Assembly (NCBI RefSeq): GCF_900099655.1
Contig: NZ_FNDC01000008.1
Coordinates: 1-64,000, forward strand
DNA from: Planococcus glaciei
GTDB taxonomy: Bacteria > Bacillota > Bacilli > Bacillales_A > Planococcaceae
DNA length: 64,000 nucleotides
Reading direction: 5' to 3'
A program made the translations under genes and the position numbers. The notes below the pieces were generated by a model. That model ran no database searches. It worked only from the letters and a program-made list of their open reading frames with translations, and had not been told where the DNA came from. Every line of letters starts with the position of its first letter. Position 1 is the first letter of the stretch. Shown here one piece after another: positions 1 through 8,631 of the stretch.

Positions 1-217
1 GCTCATGTAGCCACTGGAGGATGTGATCCCGAAAGGGATCCAGCTTCTTGGACCGGTTGCGCAACGAAATAAGAAAGTCTTCAAACTCCTCCGGCGCCAT
101 CCCGATATATTCTTTTACGGTATTCCTCGACATGTTCAGCTTCTTCGCAATCGAGTTAATGGAGAACCCTTCTGCCTGCAGCTTACGAACTTCTACATAT
201 TTCATAAATCTGTTCAC
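1..217 (-). CDS. IS21-family transposase IstA, N-terminal part (runs off the left edge)
   Basis: Reads leftwards and leaves the window, so only about the first 72 residues are seen. The visible part contains a helix-turn-helix of the IS21/IS30 kind (KLQAEGFSINSIAKKLNMSR, then NTVKEYI), the DNA-binding head of IstA transposases. I chose the GTG at 217 because a GAGGA lies 7 bases upstream; the ATG at 205 is the alternative. Upstream (rightwards) are AT-rich near-repeats typical of an IS21 end, so this is probably the terminal gene of a separate element from the one at 470-3060, and the two face away from each other. The rest of the gene and its partner istB cannot be seen. Confidence 0.7.
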   Translation of the reverse strand, partial: MNRFMKYVEVRKLQAEGFSINSIAKKLNMSRNTVKEYIGMAPEEFEDFLISLRNRSKKLDPFRDHILQWLHE

Positions 218-254
218 TCCAATTTCCTCACTTTCAATAAACTAGTCGCAGCCT

Positions 255-350
255 ATTAAAAGTGTCATATTTGTAGGGAAATTGGTCAATCTTATTTGTG
301 GAAACCTGCTCTATCTTAATTGTGATAAATTGCTCTCTCTAGTTTAGCGT
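255..350 (-). repeat. Multiple terminal repeats of the left-hand IS21-type element
   Basis: Three imperfect tandem units of about 23 bases occur here. They share the pattern TTGGTCAATCTTATTTGTGG, then CTGCTCTATCTTAATTGTGA, then ATTGCTCTCTCTAG. IS21-family ends characteristically carry such stacked repeats as transposase binding sites. They sit directly upstream of the leftward IstA fragment, which supports an element end near 340-360. The exact terminus and any target duplication cannot be fixed from one end. Confidence 0.55.
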
Positions 351-641
351 TTACAATATAGTTACAAAACTTAATATATTCTGAATTATCTGTTAAAAAT
401 AAAGCTTAGATGTTAAAATTTAATTAGGCTTAAGCCACCCGAGAGTTAAAGTACTACAGACTTGCTTGAATATTGCATAATGAATGAGCCACTTATGCGT
501 AAACTTAAACCATCAATTGCGGAAGATAGAGCCAGCTTTTGCGGAGTAGAGAGCCACAAATACGTTTTCACGATAAATACCTCCGGTATACTTAAGGGGC
601 GTGCTTAAAAGCATGACACTTGTGTAGAAGGAGTTTTTTTT

Positions 642-2180
642 ATGGTTAATTATCGAAAAATTCTGGGGATGGAGTTCGATGGCATTAGCCAGAGGACAAT
701 CAGTTCCAGTACCGGACACTCGCGAAATACGATTGCTGAAGTTGTCCAACGGGCTAAAGAAAGAGGGATCAGAGAGTTGGAGGATTCCATGAATAATCAA
801 TGGCTTGGGACTTATCTAATTCCTGAGAAACAAGCGATTGAAAAGGGTTATTGTCCTGTTGATTTCGAGTGGGTTCACAAAGAACTTCAAAAGAAAAACG
901 TCAATTTGACGCTTCTGCACAATGAATACGCAAGTGCAGCCAGAGAAGATGGAAAAGTCCCTTATGCCTATCGGACATTCGCTGAAAAATACGGAAACTT
1001 CGCAAAGAAGCATAAACTGACCATGCCCATCAGAAGAAAACCAGGCGAGATCCTAGAAGTAGACTGGGCAGGAACGACGCTTAAAATCATGGATAATACG
1101 ACCGGCGAAATTATACCAGCGTATGTGTTCATCGCAACTCTTCCCTACAGCCAGTTGAGTTATGTAGAGGCATTTCTAGATATGAAATCAACTTCTTGGC
1201 TGCGCGCCCATATTCATGCATTCGAATATTTCGGCGGTGTTGCCGAGGTTTTGGTCCCTGACAACTTAAAGACGGGCGTGACGAAGCCCCTTCGGGGCGA
1301 TCCAATAATTAATGAAGCTTACCGGGAATTAGCTGATTACTATCGGGCAGTTGTCGTGCCTAGTCGCGTCCGAAAGCCGAAAGATAAAGCGAGTGTAGAA
1401 GGAACTGTTGGATACATTTCAAGACAGATCATCGCGTCTTTACGAAACTACCAATGTTTTCATCTTGAGGATTTGAATGCGCGAATCTTTGAAAAGCTGG
1501 AAGAAATCAATACGATGGACTTTCAAAAGCGCGAGGGTTCTAGATTCAAAGTGTTTGAAGAAGAGGAGAAGAGCCACCTTCACCCTCTGCCCCCAACACG
1601 GTTCAAGATGACGGAATGGGCAACTGCCAAAGTCCAACCGAACTACCGTGTTCAAGTGGACTATAAGTTCTATTCCGTTCCTTATGAATACGTCCGCGAG
1701 GATGTCGATGTTCGAATCACTGCGGATGTAATTGAATTGTACTTTAAAGATGTGCGCATTGCATCCCACCCACGCAAACGGAAATCGGAAGATTCATATG
1801 CCACAAACCTGGATCACATGCCGGATCACCACCGGCGTTATCTCGATCATAACCCAGAAAATAACCGAAAATGGGCGAAGGAGATCGGACCAAATATGGA
1901 ACGTCTGGTTGACCATATCCTAAAAACGAATGTCGAAAAGAAAGCGTTGAATATATTGAATGGATTGAGAAATACGGCTTCTAAAAGAACAAGCACAGAG
2001 CTTGAGGCAGCGACCAAAACGTTACTGGAGATATCCTCACATCCAACCGTTGCCGTGCTAAAAAGCATCTTAGCGAGGCAGAAGAAAAAGCAAGCGGACA
2101 AACAACTCGTGCGGGAACCGCAGACAGAGGACTATGGTTTTACCAGAGGCGCTACCTATTTTGGGAGGGATAAAAAATGA
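642..2180 (+). CDS. istA: IS21-family transposase IstA
   Basis: Cuts and joins the IS21 element ends. The 512-residue protein begins with a helix-turn-helix (about residues 10-45, ISQRTISSSTGHSRNTIAEV). It then has an RNase-H-fold DDE core: first Asp in EVDWAG, second in VPDNLK, Glu in KASVEG. A basic C-terminal part follows. Length is typical of IstA. The ATG at 642 follows AAGGAG at a 9-base spacing. Its last codons overlap the start of istB by 4 bases (ATGA), implying translational coupling, as is usual in the family. No frameshift was seen, so the enzyme is probably functional. Confidence 0.93.
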   Translation: MVNYRKILGMEFDGISQRTISSSTGHSRNTIAEVVQRAKERGIRELEDSMNNQWLGTYLIPEKQAIEKGYCPVDFEWVHKELQKKNVNLTLLHNEYASAAREDGKVPYAYRTFAEKYGNFAKKHKLTMPIRRKPGEILEVDWAGTTLKIMDNTTGEIIPAYVFIATLPYSQLSYVEAFLDMKSTSWLRAHIHAFEYFGGVAEVLVPDNLKTGVTKPLRGDPIINEAYRELADYYRAVVVPSRVRKPKDKASVEGTVGYISRQIIASLRNYQCFHLEDLNARIFEKLEEINTMDFQKREGSRFKVFEEEEKSHLHPLPPTRFKMTEWATAKVQPNYRVQVDYKFYSVPYEYVREDVDVRITADVIELYFKDVRIASHPRKRKSEDSYATNLDHMPDHHRRYLDHNPENNRKWAKEIGPNMERLVDHILKTNVEKKALNILNGLRNTASKRTSTELEAATKTLLEISSHPTVAVLKSILARQKKKQADKQLVREPQTEDYGFTRGATYFGRDKK

Positions 2181-2932
2181 TCAATCAAGAAACCTTACGA
2201 AAATTAATGGACATGAAGATGAGTGGAATGGCGGACTTATATCAACTGCAGAATGAAAATAAAGACTTCCAGGGTATGGATTTTGATGATCGTTTTAACC
2301 TATTGGTGGATACGGAATATGATCGCAGGAGGTCGAATAAACTGGACCGACTGATTAAACAGGCGACGTTTGATGACTCGAGCGCATCGGTGGAACTGAT
2401 CGAGTACCACGCTGACCGTAAGTTGGATAAGCAGTTAATCTTAGAGTTGGCGTCCGGCACCTATCTTCAGAAGCATCATAACATTATCCTTATGGGTGCT
2501 TCAGGCAACGGGAAGACGTGGTTATCAAATGCCTTCGGCATTCAAGCCTGCCGGCAATTCTACAAGGTGAAATATATCCGCTTGCCCGAATTATTGGATG
2601 AACTCGCCGTTGCGAAACATGAGGCAGACGGAAGTTTTCGAAAATTGATTCAAAAATATAGATCCATTGATTTATTGATACTGGATGAATGGCTCCTGAG
2701 TGAGTTGTCGCAAGACCAAGTACTTCATGTTTTAGAAATTATCGATGCGAGACTCAAACGGACTTCTACCATCTTCTGTTCGCAGTTCTCACCCGAAGGG
2801 TGGCATTCCAAACTTGGACAAGCCCAGGTGGCGGATGCAATTCTCGACCGGATTGTCCATGATTCCTATAACATATTGATCGATGGCAAAATCTCAATGC
2901 GTGAACGCCATAGTTTAGTCGCGCCTCGTTGA
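2177..2932 (+). CDS. istB: IS21-family helper ATPase IstB
   Basis: AAA+ ATPase that assists IstA in target selection and strand transfer and is related to DnaC-type loaders. The 251-residue protein has a Walker A motif (GASGNGKTW, about residue 107) and a Walker B-like LLILDEW. It lacks a DDE core. It overlaps istA by 4 bases, giving the standard istA-istB arrangement. The C-terminal end (IDGKISMRERHS) is typical of IstB. The downstream repeats from about 2940 to 3060 form the right end of the element. The full length and intact motifs suggest a working gene. Confidence 0.93.
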   Translation: MINQETLRKLMDMKMSGMADLYQLQNENKDFQGMDFDDRFNLLVDTEYDRRRSNKLDRLIKQATFDDSSASVELIEYHADRKLDKQLILELASGTYLQKHHNIILMGASGNGKTWLSNAFGIQACRQFYKVKYIRLPELLDELAVAKHEADGSFRKLIQKYRSIDLLILDEWLLSELSQDQVLHVLEIIDARLKRTSTIFCSQFSPEGWHSKLGQAQVADAILDRIVHDSYNILIDGKISMRERHSLVAPR

Positions 2933-3257
2933 CCATATACCAAAAGAGAGTCACCGGTAAAATTTAGCCAGTGGCTCTCTTCTATGCATTTACTGGACAC
3001 ATTCTCCGCAATTGATGGCTCAAATCTCCGCACACGTGGCTTTTTCGTTCCGCAATACTCACTTGCTCAAACAACACGGAGGTGATTTTCTGACAAATAA
3101 CTGATAGAGAATCACTTAGCGTATTAAAAAATGACAAAGCTGCACATAATTAGGCTCTAGAAATATCAGTGAAAGCAAGAGAATACTATTCTAAAAGTCC
3201 TGAAGAAATATAAGAATAAGATAGTCCACATCGCAGTGTCTAATTGTACTAGGATTT

Positions 3258-3287
3258 TCAAGTAGTAACTTGAAAGTTACTACTTGA
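3258..3287. repeat. 30-base near-perfect palindrome in AT-rich DNA
   Basis: Arms of 14 bases (TCAAGTAGTAACTT and its exact complement) are separated by only two bases (GA). There is no T-run directly after the right arm, though GCTAGAAAAAAA follows. The tiny spacer makes a cruciform or a dimeric protein site more natural than a transcription terminator. It lies between the IS right end and the broken gene at 3523, in a 590-base stretch with no gene. Confidence 0.6.
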
Positions 3288-3448
3288 GCTAGAAAAAAAT
3301 AATCGAATGAAGATTCAGTTTTTAAAATGAATTGAAAATCAATCTAATAAATTATGAAGAGAATTATTTCCCTGCCCTAAAATAATTAAATTGAATTCTT
3401 TTCAAGGAAGACAGAAGACTGGTTAAATGAGTGATATGCAAAGTGCCA

Positions 3449-3468
3449 GGGAACTCCAGCGAGTTCCC
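3449..3468 (+). other. Strong short hairpin in the leader of the broken gene
   Basis: GGGAACTC and GAGTTCCC are separated by CAGC, an 8-bp perfect stem with a four-base loop. It lies about 55 bases before the ribosome binding site of the gene at 3523. No T-run follows, so it is not a classical terminator. It could stabilise or regulate the leader RNA. The rest of 3061-3522 is AT-rich with no recognisable gene. Confidence 0.4.
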
Positions 3469-3522
3469 GTTAATAAGATAAAATTCACTTATAAAATAAA
3501 CTCTCAGAAAGGGGCAGACGAC

Positions 3523-3921
3523 ATGGATAATTGGTTTACCGACTTATAGGGCGAAGAGACCTTCAAGGACTGGATGGAGGAGCTGACCGAAAAAGGGCTG
3601 TGGGACGTGAACAAACATGGCGAGAAATACCGGATACGGGTCAGTGAACAGGAAGGGACGCTCATCATCGCTCTTTACGACCGCGAGACGGGCGAAGGGT
3701 ATGACCGGATGTTTCCGGTGGGCGGATTCGACATGGAGAAGCGCGAAGTGATCGCCGAAAAGGCGCTCGCCTATGTGGAGGAAGATTTGCCGATCATGTG
3801 GAAGGAAATCATCTCTCCGCTGATCGGCGGGTACTGGGAGGACGAGGAGTGGGATGTCACCATTGTCCATAATATCGACCGCTCACGTATCAATCCTGGT
3901 TACCGTAACTATCTCAAATAA
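3523..3921 (+). pseudogene. Small acidic protein gene interrupted by an in-frame TAG at codon 9
   Basis: The natural start appears to be the ATG at 3523, preceded by AGAAAGGGG at a good distance. It reads MDNWFTDL, then a TAG stop at 3547-3549, and then continues in the same frame for 124 codons. The context of the stop (DL-stop-GEETFKDWMEEL) reads smoothly if the codon had been Trp or Gln, pointing to a nonsense mutation. A restart at the internal ATG 3574 would give 115 residues but has only a weak AAGGA nearby. The product is rich in Glu, Trp and Tyr; I do not recognise the family. It is either a recent pseudogene or N-terminally shortened. Confidence 0.6.
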
Positions 3922-3966
3922 AAATAAAAAAAGCCATCCTATGCTTAACACAATTCAAGATATACA

Positions 3967-4028
3967 ATAAAAATGCATGAAGAATCTAATCAAGCTTGCA
4001 ATAAAGCGGATTCCTCATGCATTTTTAT
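3967..4028. terminator. Large bidirectional stem-loop terminator
   Basis: Arms ATAAAAATGCATGA (3967-3980) and TCATGCATTTTTAT (4015-4028) are exact complements. The stem extends inward through AGAATC/GATTCC with one mismatch, around a 22-base loop. A T-run falls at the outer end of either arm, so it can stop transcripts from both sides. It lies 45 bases after the broken gene. Confidence 0.6.
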
Positions 4029-4304
4029 GGTAAATGACAACTTGTCATAATTAAGGTATTTACAGGGGAAATTTGAGAACCGCTGGTATAATGTGAAATA
4101 CAAGGAACTCATGTTTGAGGTTAACCATAGATGTTCCAATGCATAAATCTTAAATCTCTTTCTGACTCTGCTCCTCCGTATACTTTCTGTGTTTTTCCTC
4201 CATTTCTTCATGAACTGTGAATACATATGTTTGGATGCTGAATCAGCCATACAACCCTTTTTGCCATTTCTGCATCGATAAAATTCTTCATGAAAGTCAA
4301 CAAG

Positions 4305-4330
4305 GTCGTTCTCTAAAAGAACGGCTTTTT
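4305..4330 (+). terminator. Candidate terminator hairpin
   Basis: CGTTCT and AGAACG flank the loop CTAAA, followed by GCTTTTT. No gene is seen just upstream on the plus strand. It may therefore be a relic, or end an unseen short RNA. Otherwise 4029-4538 holds no gene that I can support. Confidence 0.35.
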
Positions 4331-4538
4331 CAATACAGTTTTTTGATTTAAGTGCGTCTCCAGGTCTGACGAGACACTTTTTAGCATGACATCAATCATA
4401 GACTACACCAGCTTGGTCAATCGTTTTTGATTTTTAGCACGTGTATTTTTGTTCAAGAAATTCTCATAATAATTCGTGTAACCGTTTAAAGGAAAAATCT
4501 TGATGTGAGGAAGAATATTTTCATGGTAAAATAGTTTT

Positions 4539-7253
4539 ATGAATATTCCGATTTTATCGACCAAACTCTACATTCCACAGCCACGGCCAAACAGTGTCCA
4601 GCGGCCACGCCTGATTGAACGCCTCAATGCCGGATTGGATCGCAAACTGACGCTTATCGCCGCCTCTGCCGGATTTGGCAAGACGGCGCTGATTAGCGAA
4701 TGGGCAGCGGATTGCGGCCGGCGAGTCGCATGGTTGTCGCTGGATAAAGGGGATAGTGACCCTGTACGCTTCTTGTCTTACTTTGTTGCGACATTGCAGA
4801 CGATTAAAGAAGACCTTGGAACCGGCGTGGTGAATCTGCTGAAGTCCCAGCAGCCACCGCCAATCGAATCGGTTCTGACGGCTCTGATCAATGACATCTC
4901 GGCCATTCCGTTCAAATTCATCCTTGTCCTTGACGATTTCCATGTGGTTGATTCCAAAGAAATAAATGAGGCTCTCAGCTTCCTGCTCGAGCACCTTCCG
5001 CCACAGATGCATTTGGCCATCGCCACACGTGAAAACCCACCGTTGCCCTTGGCGAGGATGCGTGCCCGAGGGCAGCTGAACGAGTTGCGTGCCGCCGATC
5101 TGCGCTTTACACCCGATGAAACAGCTTTGTTCCTCAAAGGGATGATGCGCTTGGACCTCACAGCTGATGAAATTACGGCACTGGAGTCCCGTACCGAAGG
5201 CTGGATAACCGGACTTCAGCTGGCAGCACTCTCGATGCAAGGGCGCAGTGACATACCTGCGTTTATCCAGGCATTCGCCGGAGACAATCGGTATATCGTG
5301 GACTATCTGGTCGAAGAGGTCCTGCAGCTGCAGCCAAACCACGTCCGGGCCTTTTTGCTTCAGACCTCAATTCTTGACCGGTTAAACGGGCCGCTTTGCG
5401 ATGCCGTCACGGGCCGGCAGGATGGGACCGTTCAGTTGGAGGTGTTGGAACAGGGCAACTTTTTCGTTGTTCCGATGGATGAAACTCGCCAATGGTATCG
5501 CTATCATCACCTTTTTGCCGAAGTTCTCTATGCGTATTTGAAGGAGGAGCAGCGGGACCAGTTAGCTGATCTACATTTGAGCGCGAGCACATGGTATGAA
5601 AAACACAGCTTTTCAGCTGAAGCGATTCGCCATGCACTTGCCGCCGAAGATTTTGCGCGTGCTGCAAGCTTGATTGAGCTGGCTTGGGCAGATATGCGCA
5701 GGAATCGTCAGGAAGCGGCGATGCTCGGCTGGTTGAAAGCAATTCCCGATGAGCTTGTCCGGCATCGGCCGGTCCTTAGTGTAATTTATGCCTGGGCGTT
5801 ATTGTCGGCCGGTGAGATCGCGACAGTAGAGGAGCGGTTGCAGGACGCTGAACGGTGGCTGGAAATGGCTGACGTGCATGAAACAACCGAATCTTTTTTG
5901 GAGGGCATGGTCGTCGTAGACAAAGAAGAATTTCGCGGGCTCCTAAGCTCAATTTCCCTTTACCGTGCCGCAAATGCTTTGGCGCAGGGGAACATATCCG
6001 CTGCCATGAAAAACGCCCGGCGGGTTCTCGGCCTTGTCCCCGAAACGGATCATCTCCGGCGGGGAGCGGCAGCCGGACTTTTGGGGCTTGCCTACTGGAC
6101 AAGCGGGGAACTCGAGACGGCATACCATACCTATTTCGATGGCATGGCAAATTTACAGCTGGCCGGCAATCTATCAGACGTAGTCGGTGGATCGATCGCT
6201 TTGGCTGATATCCGGATTGCCCAAGGCCGGCTTCGCCAGGCGATGCACATCTACGAACGGGGTTTGCAGTTAGCGGCGGAACAGAGCGAACCTGCCATGC
6301 GGGGAACGGCAGATATGTGGGTGGGAATGAGCGAGCTTTGCCGGGAATCCAACGATTTGCCAAAAGCCTTGCAGCATTTAATGAAAAGCAAGGAACAAGG
6401 TGAGCGTACCGGGTTCCCGCAAAACCAATACCGCTCTCGCGTCGCTATAGCCCGCATAAAGGAAGCTCAAGGAGATCTCGACGCTGCGCTCAAACTTTAC
6501 GCAGAAGCAGAACAGCTGTATGTCAGTGACTTTTTCCCGAACGTCCGACCCATTGCGGCGTTGAAGACAAGGGTATGGCTTAAGCAAGGACGGCTGGACG
6601 ACGCTTTCGATTGGATGCGGGAGGAGGGCCTATCCGTCGACAACAGCCTTAGCTACTTGCGTGAATTTGAGCATATCACCATGATCCGAGTGCTTTTGGT
6701 CCGCTATGGAAATGGCCTTGCCGACCACCGTTCCTTTTCTGAGGCAAGAGAATTTCTGAATCGCCTCCTCAAAGCTGCAGAAGAAGGCGAAAGGATGGGG
6801 AGCGTTATTGAAATCCTGATTGTGAAGGCGCATGCCGATCAGCTGGAAAGCGGCGTCTCTGCCGGACTTGTGCCGCTGCAGCGAGCGTTGTCCCTGGCAG
6901 AACCGGAAGGATATGTCCGCGTCTTTGTGGATGAAGGGCCACCTATGGCGGCTTTGCTTGAAGCTGCCCTAAAAAAGAAGATTGCCTCGCACTATGTCCG
7001 TCGCCTGTTAACCGCTTTTGGCCAGACAAAACCTAATGTGCCTGTTAAACAGAATATAAGCGAACAGCTGAGTGAACGGGAACTTGACGTGCTGAGGCTG
7101 CTTCGAACCGACATGAGCGGTCCGGACATTGCCCAGGAGCTGAATATCTCTCTAAACACGCTGCGGACCCATACCAAGAACATTTACAGCAAACTTGAAG
7201 TAAACAGCCGCCGGGCAGCCATACGCCGGGCGGAGGAAGTCGGATTGTTTTGA
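4539..7253 (+). CDS. MalT-like LuxR-family ATP-dependent transcriptional regulator
   Basis: A 904-residue regulator of the MalT/LAL type. A STAND-class NTPase domain comes first: Walker A AASAGFGKT near residue 43 and Walker B FILVLDDF near 128. A long helical TPR-like sensor region follows (about 400-800). The C-terminal LuxR helix-turn-helix (about 840-904) shows LSERELDVLRLL, SGPDIAQELNISLNTLRTHT and KNIYSKL. Such proteins bind ATP and an inducer, oligomerise and activate transcription. No strong ribosome binding site precedes the ATG. The next genes (7484-10345), in the same direction behind a terminator, are the obvious candidate targets. The inducer is unknown. Confidence 0.92.
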   Translation: MNIPILSTKLYIPQPRPNSVQRPRLIERLNAGLDRKLTLIAASAGFGKTALISEWAADCGRRVAWLSLDKGDSDPVRFLSYFVATLQTIKEDLGTGVVNLLKSQQPPPIESVLTALINDISAIPFKFILVLDDFHVVDSKEINEALSFLLEHLPPQMHLAIATRENPPLPLARMRARGQLNELRAADLRFTPDETALFLKGMMRLDLTADEITALESRTEGWITGLQLAALSMQGRSDIPAFIQAFAGDNRYIVDYLVEEVLQLQPNHVRAFLLQTSILDRLNGPLCDAVTGRQDGTVQLEVLEQGNFFVVPMDETRQWYRYHHLFAEVLYAYLKEEQRDQLADLHLSASTWYEKHSFSAEAIRHALAAEDFARAASLIELAWADMRRNRQEAAMLGWLKAIPDELVRHRPVLSVIYAWALLSAGEIATVEERLQDAERWLEMADVHETTESFLEGMVVVDKEEFRGLLSSISLYRAANALAQGNISAAMKNARRVLGLVPETDHLRRGAAAGLLGLAYWTSGELETAYHTYFDGMANLQLAGNLSDVVGGSIALADIRIAQGRLRQAMHIYERGLQLAAEQSEPAMRGTADMWVGMSELCRESNDLPKALQHLMKSKEQGERTGFPQNQYRSRVAIARIKEAQGDLDAALKLYAEAEQLYVSDFFPNVRPIAALKTRVWLKQGRLDDAFDWMREEGLSVDNSLSYLREFEHITMIRVLLVRYGNGLADHRSFSEAREFLNRLLKAAEEGERMGSVIEILIVKAHADQLESGVSAGLVPLQRALSLAEPEGYVRVFVDEGPPMAALLEAALKKKIASHYVRRLLTAFGQTKPNVPVKQNISEQLSERELDVLRLLRTDMSGPDIAQELNISLNTLRTHTKNIYSKLEVNSRRAAIRRAEEVGLF

Positions 7254-7289
7254 AGAATATACCACCCTTCCGATCCAAGCGGATTTGAA

Positions 7290-7342
7290 CTGCACCGGAA
7301 TTGTTAGACACCAGTCTAGCAATTCCGGTGCAGTTTTTTTGT
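7290..7342 (+). terminator. Rho-independent terminator of the LuxR regulator gene
   Basis: A 14-bp stem (CTGCACCGGAATTG and its complement) is extended by the TAGAC/GTCTA inner pair and followed by a run of seven T. It separates the regulator from the downstream operon at 7484. Confidence 0.9.
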
Positions 7343-7370
7343 TTTTAAATTTACTCTTTTTATATGATAA

Positions 7371-7404
7371 ATCACCACATATGGTGATGTGCTCTCACCA
7401 CATG
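7371..7404 (+). promoter_or_regulatory. Candidate operator: palindrome plus repeated half-site
   Basis: ATCACCA-CATA-TGGTGAT at 7371-7388 is a palindrome with 7-base arms. The sequence TCACCACAT occurs twice on the same strand (7372-7380 and 7396-7404), 24 bases apart. It lies between the LuxR-type regulator and the operon beginning at 7484, so it may be that regulator's binding site. This is inference from position and symmetry. Confidence 0.45.
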
Positions 7405-7483
7405 CACGTGTATCTTTGGATTAAGTAAGGAGCACACCTGCGACGCAGAGCCGCAACTCCAAGAAGAGAAAAGGAGGCGCACA

Positions 7484-7753
7484 ATGAACGGGGAAAAAGA
7501 AGCAGACAATGGCTACGGGACGCCAGAACTTTATGAAATTCGCCTGAAAGGGCACCTGAATGACCGGTGGGCCGACTGGTTTGAGGGCTTTTCCTTCATC
7601 CGCGAAAGCGACGGAACAACCATTCTCTCCGGTGCAGTAGCGGATCAGGCAGCCTTGCATGGTTTGTTGAGGAAAGTGCGCGATCTGGGCCTTCCTTTAA
7701 TCTCAGTCATTCAGATGAATCCTAAACAGGAAAGCTCGAGAGAGAACAACTGA
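7484..7753 (+). CDS. Small conserved protein of unknown function
   Basis: An 89-residue soluble protein with a compact segment YEIRLKGHLNDRWADWFEGF, then a turn (ESDGTTILSG) and DQAALHGLLRKVRDLGLPLISV. I recognise this layout as a small conserved family often seen beside LuxR/MalT-like regulators and membrane proteins, but no biochemical role is known to me. The ATG is preceded by AAAGGAGGCGCACA, a strong ribosome binding site. It is the first gene of a likely four-gene operon (7484-10345); the gap to the next gene is 28 bases. Confidence 0.8.
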   Translation: MNGEKEADNGYGTPELYEIRLKGHLNDRWADWFEGFSFIRESDGTTILSGAVADQAALHGLLRKVRDLGLPLISVIQMNPKQESSRENN

Positions 7754-7781
7754 AATTAATCGTAAAGGAGACGAACATATT

Positions 7782-8495
7782 ATGAATACACATCACCAGC
7801 TTCCAATTTATAAAGGAAACATACAGGCTGACGTTGACCAAAAATCTGCGGTTAAGGCAAAAGGAAAATGGAATTTAACGGCTTTGGCTCTTTTCCGCGG
7901 GGCAGGGTTATCGGCTATGGCAGCAGGCTTCCTTTACGTGCTCATCCAAATGATCCACCCGCCTGAACTTCTTTCGACGGTCACGTCCGGCGCCTGGACT
8001 AACGTCCACTATTTAACTTTTGCCATGTGCCTTTTCTGGCTGCTCGGCATGGTAGGGATTTACGTAAAACAAGCGGAAAAGGCAGGTTGGCTGGGCCTTG
8101 CTGGTTTTCTTCTGTTTAGCCTCTTTCTGGTGCTCTCAGCTTCCTTCAATTTTGCCGAAGCCTTGATCATACCGCTGTTGGCGGCCGACGCCCCGAAATT
8201 TGTAGAGGGGTTCCTGGGAATTTTCAGTGGAGCCGGCAGCGAAGTCAACCTGGGAGTTCTTGCCGCAATCGGGCCGGTGGGCGGGATATTGTATTTATCC
8301 GGAGGTGTGGTGTTTGGCATCGCTACATTCCGCGCAGGCGTCCTGTCGCGCTGGGGTGCCGCCATATTCGCCTTCGGAGCTGTGGCATCCTTGGGAGCCG
8401 TGGTGCTCCCGCACGAGTTGGACAGGCTGATGGCAGTGCCAATGGGAATTGGCATCGCTTGGCTCGGCTATTCGCTCCTGAAGCAGCGGCGATAA
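7782..8495 (+). CDS. Multi-pass membrane protein, function unknown
   Basis: 237 residues with a polar N-terminus of about 45 residues, then about six hydrophobic stretches (roughly 45-70, 85-105, 110-135, 165-190, 195-215, 218-232). No catalytic motif was recognised. The ATG at 7782 follows AAAGGAGACG. It is similar in size and arrangement to the next gene (8632), a DUF4386-type protein, so the two may be distant paralogues or partners. Probably cotranscribed with the small protein at 7484 under the MalT-like regulator. Confidence 0.75.
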   Translation: MNTHHQLPIYKGNIQADVDQKSAVKAKGKWNLTALALFRGAGLSAMAAGFLYVLIQMIHPPELLSTVTSGAWTNVHYLTFAMCLFWLLGMVGIYVKQAEKAGWLGLAGFLLFSLFLVLSASFNFAEALIIPLLAADAPKFVEGFLGIFSGAGSEVNLGVLAAIGPVGGILYLSGGVVFGIATFRAGVLSRWGAAIFAFGAVASLGAVVLPHELDRLMAVPMGIGIAWLGYSLLKQRR

Positions 8496-8631
8496 AAAGT
8501 CTAAGAAGTTTTTTCATGATAGCGGGAACATGGATCGTTTTACGGGAATGACAAGCGGTCAACAGGACGCTTGTCTCAGCGTATTTTGCACAGAACGGCC
8601 GTAGCCGGTTCATATAGAAAGGAAGAGGAAA

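Larger units (their letters stand above)
470..3060 (+). mobile_element. IS21-family insertion sequence with istA and istB
   Basis: A two-gene transposon of about 2.6 kb. Its ends contain at least three to four related units of about 21 bases, in inverted orientation at the two sides. The left units start near 487, 508, 530 and 552 and follow AGCCA-N5-TGCGGA; the right units (3000-3055, read on the other strand) match, sharing the core CCATCAATTGCGGA at 510-523 and 3002-3015. An outer block around 468-490 also matches 3035-3060. IS21 elements use such stacked end repeats with IstA (DDE transposase) and IstB (AAA+ helper). Boundaries are approximate because target duplications were not identified. 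Gene frames are intact, so it may still be mobile. Confidence 0.8.

Noticed and set aside
3990-4250. 86-codon open frame on the minus strand with an AAAGGG 4 bases upstream
   Set aside because: Overlaps the strong stem-loop at 3967-4028, has odd composition and no recognisable family; likely chance.
4500-4538. Possible leaderless promoter for the LuxR gene (TTGATG...TAAAAT)
   Set aside because: The spacer would be 21 bases, too long for a standard promoter.
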